The notes beneath the pieces are model-generated. The model was not told the origin of the DNA. It searched no databases and saw only the letters and a list, made by a program, of their open reading frames with translations. 17,087 bases of DNA from an uncultured Faecalibacterium sp. (GTDB lineage: Bacteria; Bacillota; Clostridia; Oscillospirales; Ruminococcaceae), in contig CAAFSR010000214.1 of the NCBI GenBank assembly GCA_900765705.1, positions 1-17,087 of the forward strand, given 5' to 3'. The first letter of the stretch is position 1, and every line of letters starts with the position of its first letter. Below, in pieces: positions 12,729 through 17,087 of the stretch. A program made the translations under genes and the position numbers.

Positions 12729-13136
12729 ATGGATTGTATTGATCTTTTCAAGCGTGCCGCTATGGCACTGCAGACCGACCCCCGCTACGTCATTCTGGAT
12801 CAGGCCCGCAAGGCAAACGATAAGGACGAGGAGCTGCAGAACCTGATCGGCGAGTTCAATCTGGCCCGCATGGACCTGAACAACGAGATCGGCAAGAACG
12901 AGCGCGATGATGCCCGCGTCGCTGAGCTGAACGAGAAGGTGAACAGCCTCTACGGCCAGATCATGGGCAACGAGGGCATGGTGGCATACAACGAGGCCAA
13001 GCGCGAGTGCGAGAATCTGGTCAACTATATCGACGCCATCATCAACACCGCCATGAACGGCGGCGACCCCATGACCGTGCAGGAGCCTTCTGCCTCCTGC
13101 ACCGGCAGCTGCTCCACCTGCGGCGGCTGCCACTGA
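12729..13136 (+). CDS. YlbF/YmcA (RicA/RicF)-family protein with C-terminal Cys motif
   Basis: This 135-residue, mostly helical protein matches the YlbF/YmcA family (MDCIDLFKRAAMALQTDPRY, then FNLARMDLNNEIGK). In B. subtilis, YlbF, YmcA and YaaT form a complex that assists RNase Y in mRNA maturation and carries Fe-S clusters. This protein ends with C124, C128, C131 and C134, a C-x3-C-x2-C-x2-C tail after a flexible Ser/Gly linker, which suits cluster binding. Whether it is the YlbF or YmcA orthologue cannot be decided from this window. In Bacillus ymcA lies between miaB and mutS, as here. AAGGAG precedes ATG 12729. A terminator hairpin follows the stop. Confidence 0.85.
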   Translation: MDCIDLFKRAAMALQTDPRYVILDQARKANDKDEELQNLIGEFNLARMDLNNEIGKNERDDARVAELNEKVNSLYGQIMGNEGMVAYNEAKRECENLVNYIDAIINTAMNGGDPMTVQEPSASCTGSCSTCGGCH

Positions 13137-13152
13137 GCAGAGTTTTCATCGG

Positions 13153-13186
13153 AACGCGGCTGTGCAACACAGACCGCGTTTTGTTT
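13153..13186 (+). terminator. Intrinsic terminator or attenuator between the YlbF-family gene and mutS
   Basis: AACGCGGCTGTG (13153-13164) pairs with CACAG (13168-13172) and CCGCGTT (13174-13180), a 12-bp stem with one bulged A and a 3-nt loop. The U-rich run TTGTTT follows directly. It lies 16 bp past the stop of the YlbF-family gene and 62 bp before mutS. No convincing promoter was found in those 62 bp, so partial read-through may supply mutS. Confidence 0.8.
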
Positions 13187-13248
13187 GCACCGGCGGTTAC
13201 AGCCCACAAACCGGCTGACGGAACCATACAAGGGAAAGAGGAAAAACC

Positions 13249-15864
13249 ATGGCAGAGCTTTCGCCCATGATGCAGCAGTATCTTGAAATCAAAAACCAAC
13301 ATAAGGACGAAATTCTTTTTTACCGCATCGGCGATTTTTACGAGATGTTCTTCGAGGATGCCGTCACGGCCTCCCGGGAGCTGGATCTTACCCTTACCGG
13401 CAAGCAGTGTGGCCTTGCCGAGCGCGCCCCCATGTGCGGCGTGCCCTTCCACAGCTATGAGGGCTATGTGGCGCGCCTGATCGCCAAGGGCTATAAGGTT
13501 GCCATCTGCGAGCAGGTAGAGGACCCCGCCAAGGCCAAGGGGCTTGTCAAGCGGGATATCATCCGGGTGGTCACCCCCGGTACGGTCATCGAGAGCAGCA
13601 TGCTGCAGGACGACCGCAATAACTACATTGCCAGCCTGTACCTCAAGGGCAAAAAGGCCGGTCTGTGCTTTGCGGACGTTTCCACCGGTACGGCGCATAT
13701 CACCGAGCTGACGGCGGATAAGATCGCCCCGGCGGTCATTACCGAGCTGTGCCGTTACCACCCCAGCGAGGTACTGCTGAACCCCGGCCTGCTGGACTGC
13801 CGCGAAGTGACCGCCTACATCAAAAAGAACATGAGCTGCTCGGTGGAGCTGGTCGAGGACGAGCGCTATGCGCCGGGGCTTGTCAGCTCTGCGCTGGAAG
13901 AGCAGTTTGGCCGCGACTGGCCGCAGACCACCGGCATAGCAGCCGAGGGCCTTGTGCGCTTTGCCATGGCTGCGCTGCTGGAGTATCTGCACGATACCCA
14001 GATCAAGGGCGTGGAGCGGTTAAAGACCGTTATTACTTACAACAAGGCCCAGTTCATGCGGCTTTCGCCGGTCACCCGTGCAAACCTTGAGCTGACTGAG
14101 ACCCTGCGCGGGCGGGAAAAGCGTGGCACTCTGCTGTGGGTGCTGGATAAAACCAGCACTGCCATGGGCAAGCGTATGCTGCGCAGCTGGATCGAGCAGC
14201 CGCTCGTTTCCAGCCAGCTCATCAACCACCGCCTGAACGCCGTGGAGGCACTGGTGCGCCAGACCGTGCTGCGCGGCGACCTGACCGAGGAGCTGCACTA
14301 CATCGCAGATCTGGAGCGTCTGATGACCCGCACGGTGTACGGCTCGGCCACACCCAAGGAGATCTACACCCTTGCCCAGACCTGCGACCGTCTGCCCAGT
14401 TTGCGTAAACAGGCTGAGGGCTGCAACTGCCCGGAGCTTGCCGAGCTTGCCGCCAGCATCGATCCGCTGGAGGATATCAAGGCGCGGATTTACGCCGCAG
14501 TAGACCCGGAGGCACCCTCCACCCTCAAGGATGGCGGCGTGATCGCCAAGGGCTATCATGCCGAGGTAGACGAGCTGCGCTCCATCCGGGATAACACCAA
14601 GGGCGTGCTGGCACAGCTGGAAGCCCGTCTGCGGCAGGAAACCGGCATTCCCAAGCTGAAAATTGGCTATAACCATGTGTTTGGCTACTTCATCGAGGTG
14701 AGCAACTCCTACAAGAACCTTGTGCCGGAAACCTATATCCGCAAGCAGACCCTCACTTCCGGCGAGCGCTACATCACGCAGGAGCTGAAGGAGCTGGAAA
14801 GCAAGATCCTTGGCGCGCACGAGCGTCTGATCTCGCTGGAGCGCCGCCTGTTCGACGAGCTGCTGGAAAGCATCGGCGCGCAGCTGGACCGCATCCAGCG
14901 CACTGCCAACGCTATTGCCCAGCTGGATGTACTGGCTGCACTGGCGCAGGCTGCAGCGGAAAACAACTACTGCCGCCCCGTGGTGGACGACAGCGACGCG
15001 CTGACCATCACCGAGGGGCGGCACCCCGTGGTGGAGCAGGTGCTCAAGGGCAGTATGTTCGTGCCCAACGATACCACCCTCAACTGCACCACCGACCGCT
15101 GCCTCATCATCACCGGCCCCAACATGGCAGGTAAATCCACCTATATGCGTCAGAATGCCCTGATTGCCCTGATGGCGCAGATCGGCTCCTTTGTGCCGGC
15201 TTCCAGCTGCCATGTGGGCGTGGTGGACGCCATCTTCACCCGCATCGGCGCATCGGACGACCTTGCCGCAGGCCAGTCCACCTTTATGGTGGAGATGACC
15301 GAGGTGGCCGAGATCCTGAAAAACGCCACTTCCAAAAGCCTTGTGGTGCTGGACGAGATCGGCCGCGGCACCTCCACTTTTGACGGCATGAGCATTGCCC
15401 GCGCTGTGGTGGAGCATATCGCAGACCCCGCCAAGGGTCTGGGCTGCAAGACGTTGTTCGCCACCCACTATCACGAGCTGACCGAGCTGGAAGGCACCGT
15501 GGAGGGCGTAAAAAACTACAACATCGCGGTCAAAAAGCGCGGCGAGGATATCCCCTTCCTGCGGCGCATCGTGCGCGGCCCCGCCGACGACAGCTACGGC
15601 ATTGAGGTGGCAAAGCTGGCCGGTCTGCCCGGCAGCGTGACCCGCCGCGCCCACGAGGTGCTGCGTACGTTGGAAGCCTCAGCCCCCAAAAATAAGGTGG
15701 AGCAGATGGACTTTGATGCCTTGCAGGAGTATAATTCCCCGGCTGTGCCCAGCGAAATGATGGAAAAGCTGGAAGCCGTGGATGTGGAAACGCTTACCCC
15801 CATTGAAGCACTGAACTTTTTGTACGAGCTGAAAAAGACCCTCAAGGGCAGCCTGAACAGCTGA
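13249..15864 (+). CDS. mutS: DNA mismatch recognition protein MutS
   Basis: This 871-residue protein recognises mismatches and small loops and starts mismatch repair. The mismatch-reading Phe-x-Glu motif is F30 and E32 in GDFYEMFFEDA. The ABC-type ATPase has Walker A GPNMAGKS at 623-630, the signature region around DDLAAGQSTFMVEMTE, and Walker B VVLDEIGRGTSTFDG with D702-E703, then ATHYHEL. Length and domain order match bacterial MutS1. ATG 13249 has a modest GAGG site upstream. It follows the terminator at 13153-13186 and is 36 bases ahead of mutL, so the two are cotranscribed. Confidence 0.97.
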   Translation: MAELSPMMQQYLEIKNQHKDEILFYRIGDFYEMFFEDAVTASRELDLTLTGKQCGLAERAPMCGVPFHSYEGYVARLIAKGYKVAICEQVEDPAKAKGLVKRDIIRVVTPGTVIESSMLQDDRNNYIASLYLKGKKAGLCFADVSTGTAHITELTADKIAPAVITELCRYHPSEVLLNPGLLDCREVTAYIKKNMSCSVELVEDERYAPGLVSSALEEQFGRDWPQTTGIAAEGLVRFAMAALLEYLHDTQIKGVERLKTVITYNKAQFMRLSPVTRANLELTETLRGREKRGTLLWVLDKTSTAMGKRMLRSWIEQPLVSSQLINHRLNAVEALVRQTVLRGDLTEELHYIADLERLMTRTVYGSATPKEIYTLAQTCDRLPSLRKQAEGCNCPELAELAASIDPLEDIKARIYAAVDPEAPSTLKDGGVIAKGYHAEVDELRSIRDNTKGVLAQLEARLRQETGIPKLKIGYNHVFGYFIEVSNSYKNLVPETYIRKQTLTSGERYITQELKELESKILGAHERLISLERRLFDELLESIGAQLDRIQRTANAIAQLDVLAALAQAAAENNYCRPVVDDSDALTITEGRHPVVEQVLKGSMFVPNDTTLNCTTDRCLIITGPNMAGKSTYMRQNALIALMAQIGSFVPASSCHVGVVDAIFTRIGASDDLAAGQSTFMVEMTEVAEILKNATSKSLVVLDEIGRGTSTFDGMSIARAVVEHIADPAKGLGCKTLFATHYHELTELEGTVEGVKNYNIAVKKRGEDIPFLRRIVRGPADDSYGIEVAKLAGLPGSVTRRAHEVLRTLEASAPKNKVEQMDFDALQEYNSPAVPSEMMEKLEAVDVETLTPIEALNFLYELKKTLKGSLNS

Positions 15865-15900
15865 CCGCAAAAATAGTAACCACAGGGGAGGGAAAAGACT

Positions 15901-17087
15901 ATGGCAATCATCCATGTTCTGGATAAGCATACTGCGGAGCTGATCGCCGCTGGTGAGGTGGTAGAACGCCCTGCATCGGTGGTCAAGGAGCTTTTGGAAA
16001 ACTCCATCGACGCCGGAGCAACGCAGGTCACCGTCAGCATCGAGTCCGGCGGCGTAAAGCTGATCGAGATCAGCGATAACGGCACCGGCATCGATGCCGA
16101 GTATATCCCGACAGCCTTCATCCGCCACGCCACCAGCAAAATTGAAAAGCCGGATGACCTCAACAGCATCCATACACTGGGCTTCCGCGGCGAGGCACTG
16201 GCTTCCATTGCCAGCGTGGCACGGGTAGAACTGCTCACCCGCACCGAGGTGGACGAGTTTGCAACCTGCTACCGCATCGCCGGCGGCGAGGAGCAGGGCA
16301 GGGAGCCTGCCGCCCGCGCTGTGGGTACTACCATCCGGGTGCAGGACCTGTTCTACAACACCCCCGCCCGCATGAAGTTCCTCAAAAAGGACTCCAGCGA
16401 GGGCACCTTTGTGGCGGATAACGTGGGCCACGTGGCACTCAGCCACCCGGAGGTCAGCATCAAATTCATCCGGGAAGGCAAGCTGCAATACGTCACCCCC
16501 GGCGATGGCCAACTGCGCAGCGCCGCCTACGCGGTGCTGGGGCGGGAGTTCAGCCGCGATCTCATCGAGGTGCACTCCGAGGAAGGGCTGTACCGCGTCA
16601 CCGGCCTGATCACCCCGCCTAAGAGCTGCCGCGCCAGCCGCAGTATGCAGCATTTCTACATCAATGGCCGCTATGTGCGCAACCGCACCATCATGGCGGG
16701 CATGGAGATGGCCTTTAAGGGCACGACCATGCAGGGTAAGTTCCCGGGCGGCATTCTGCTGCTGGAAATGCCCACCGACCTTGTGGACGTCAATGTGCAC
16801 CCCGCAAAGATCGAAGCCCGCTTTGCCCGTGAAAATGATGTATTTGATGTCATCTATCATGCGGTCAAGCTGGCGCTGGCACAGCCCGGCACCGGCGAGC
16901 GCCGCTTTACCTTTGGAACAGACGAAAAAGAGAAAACTGAAAAAGAAAACGATATCAAGAACGAAAATGCTGTAAAGAACAGTAGCTTTACAGGCCTTTC
17001 CGCCGTCATTCCGGGTCAGGCAGCCCCCGGTACGCTGCCCATGCAGCGCCGGGAAGCCCCGCAGCCGCAGCACCCGGCCGCTGCACC
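15901..17087 (+). CDS. mutL: DNA mismatch repair protein MutL (3' end beyond the window)
   Basis: The first 395 codons are present and the frame is still open at the right edge. The GHKL ATPase motifs are clear: E30 and N34 in VVKELLENSIDAGA, DNGTGID at 59-65 and GFRGEAL at 94-100. NVHPAKIEARF near residue 299 closes the conserved N-terminal region. From about residue 340 a Lys/Glu/Asn-rich linker begins. The C-terminal dimerisation and endonuclease part lies outside. MutL links MutS to downstream repair steps. ATG 15901 follows GGGGAGGG, 36 bases after the mutS stop. Confidence 0.96.
   Translation, partial: MAIIHVLDKHTAELIAAGEVVERPASVVKELLENSIDAGATQVTVSIESGGVKLIEISDNGTGIDAEYIPTAFIRHATSKIEKPDDLNSIHTLGFRGEALASIASVARVELLTRTEVDEFATCYRIAGGEEQGREPAARAVGTTIRVQDLFYNTPARMKFLKKDSSEGTFVADNVGHVALSHPEVSIKFIREGKLQYVTPGDGQLRSAAYAVLGREFSRDLIEVHSEEGLYRVTGLITPPKSCRASRSMQHFYINGRYVRNRTIMAGMEMAFKGTTMQGKFPGGILLLEMPTDLVDVNVHPAKIEARFARENDVFDVIYHAVKLALAQPGTGERRFTFGTDEKEKTEKENDIKNENAVKNSSFTGLSAVIPGQAAPGTLPMQRREAPQPQHPAAA

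Noticed and set aside
10761..13133. 790-codon minus-strand open frame opposite the regulator, miaB and ylbF genes
   Set aside because: It is a shadow of the codon bias of those genes, crosses their promoter and intergenic gaps, and has low-complexity His/Ala/Leu-rich composition.
14020..15654. 544-codon minus-strand open frame opposite mutS
   Set aside because: Antisense shadow of mutS without a start signal or known motif; the same holds for 15679-17073 opposite mutL and 2383-3843 opposite the cas genes.

Overview
The window is a chromosomal stretch from a moderately GC-rich Gram-positive bacterium. Strong AAGGAGGT-type ribosome binding sites, TTGACA/TATAAT-type promoters and the miaB-ylbF/ymcA-mutS-mutL gene order point to Firmicutes. 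GC content and protein style suggest Clostridia of the Oscillospiraceae/Ruminococcaceae type (Faecalibacterium-like); that placement is inference. It has two halves: a complete type I-C CRISPR-Cas locus on the minus strand (1-8091) and a set of DNA-repair and RNA-modification genes (8155-17087).

CRISPR half, in transcription order (right to left): a sigma-A-like promoter (8063-8091), cas3 (8038-5876), a 104-bp AT-rich gap, then the tightly packed cas5c, cas8c, cas7c, cas4, cas1 and cas2, ending at 453. A leader with its own promoter follows, then a CRISPR array of four identical 33-bp repeats that runs off the left edge (window bases 1-3 are the end of a fifth). There is no cas6, as expected for I-C, where Cas5c cuts the pre-crRNA. 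The repeat folds into a perfect 8-bp stem and leaves exactly 11 nt after it, the I-C crRNA handle length. The best hidden feature is a consensus Shine-Dalgarno plus GTG inside cas8c, in frame, which would make a separate 120-residue small subunit (Cas11c) from the 3' end of cas8c.

Repair half: nth (endonuclease III) and a small GlsB/YeaQ-like membrane protein are read leftward and end in a strong terminator just before the cas promoter. Divergent from nth is rarA, followed 24 bp later by a PerR-like Fur-family regulator. A 17-bp Fur-box-like palindrome lies between the two divergent promoters, which suggests feedback by the regulator. A third promoter drives miaB (tRNA ms2i6A synthase), then a YlbF/YmcA-family gene with a C-terminal four-cysteine motif. 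An intrinsic terminator/attenuator follows, then mutS and the first two thirds of mutL, cut by the right edge.

The CRISPR system itself is a known type and looks intact and probably active. The window holds no clear new defence system. Its value lies in the internal Cas11c start, the regulatory sites, and the Fe-S and redox theme of the repair half. No gene-free stretch exceeds 300 bp apart from the array and leader (1-452). No tRNA, rRNA or insertion sequence was recognised.
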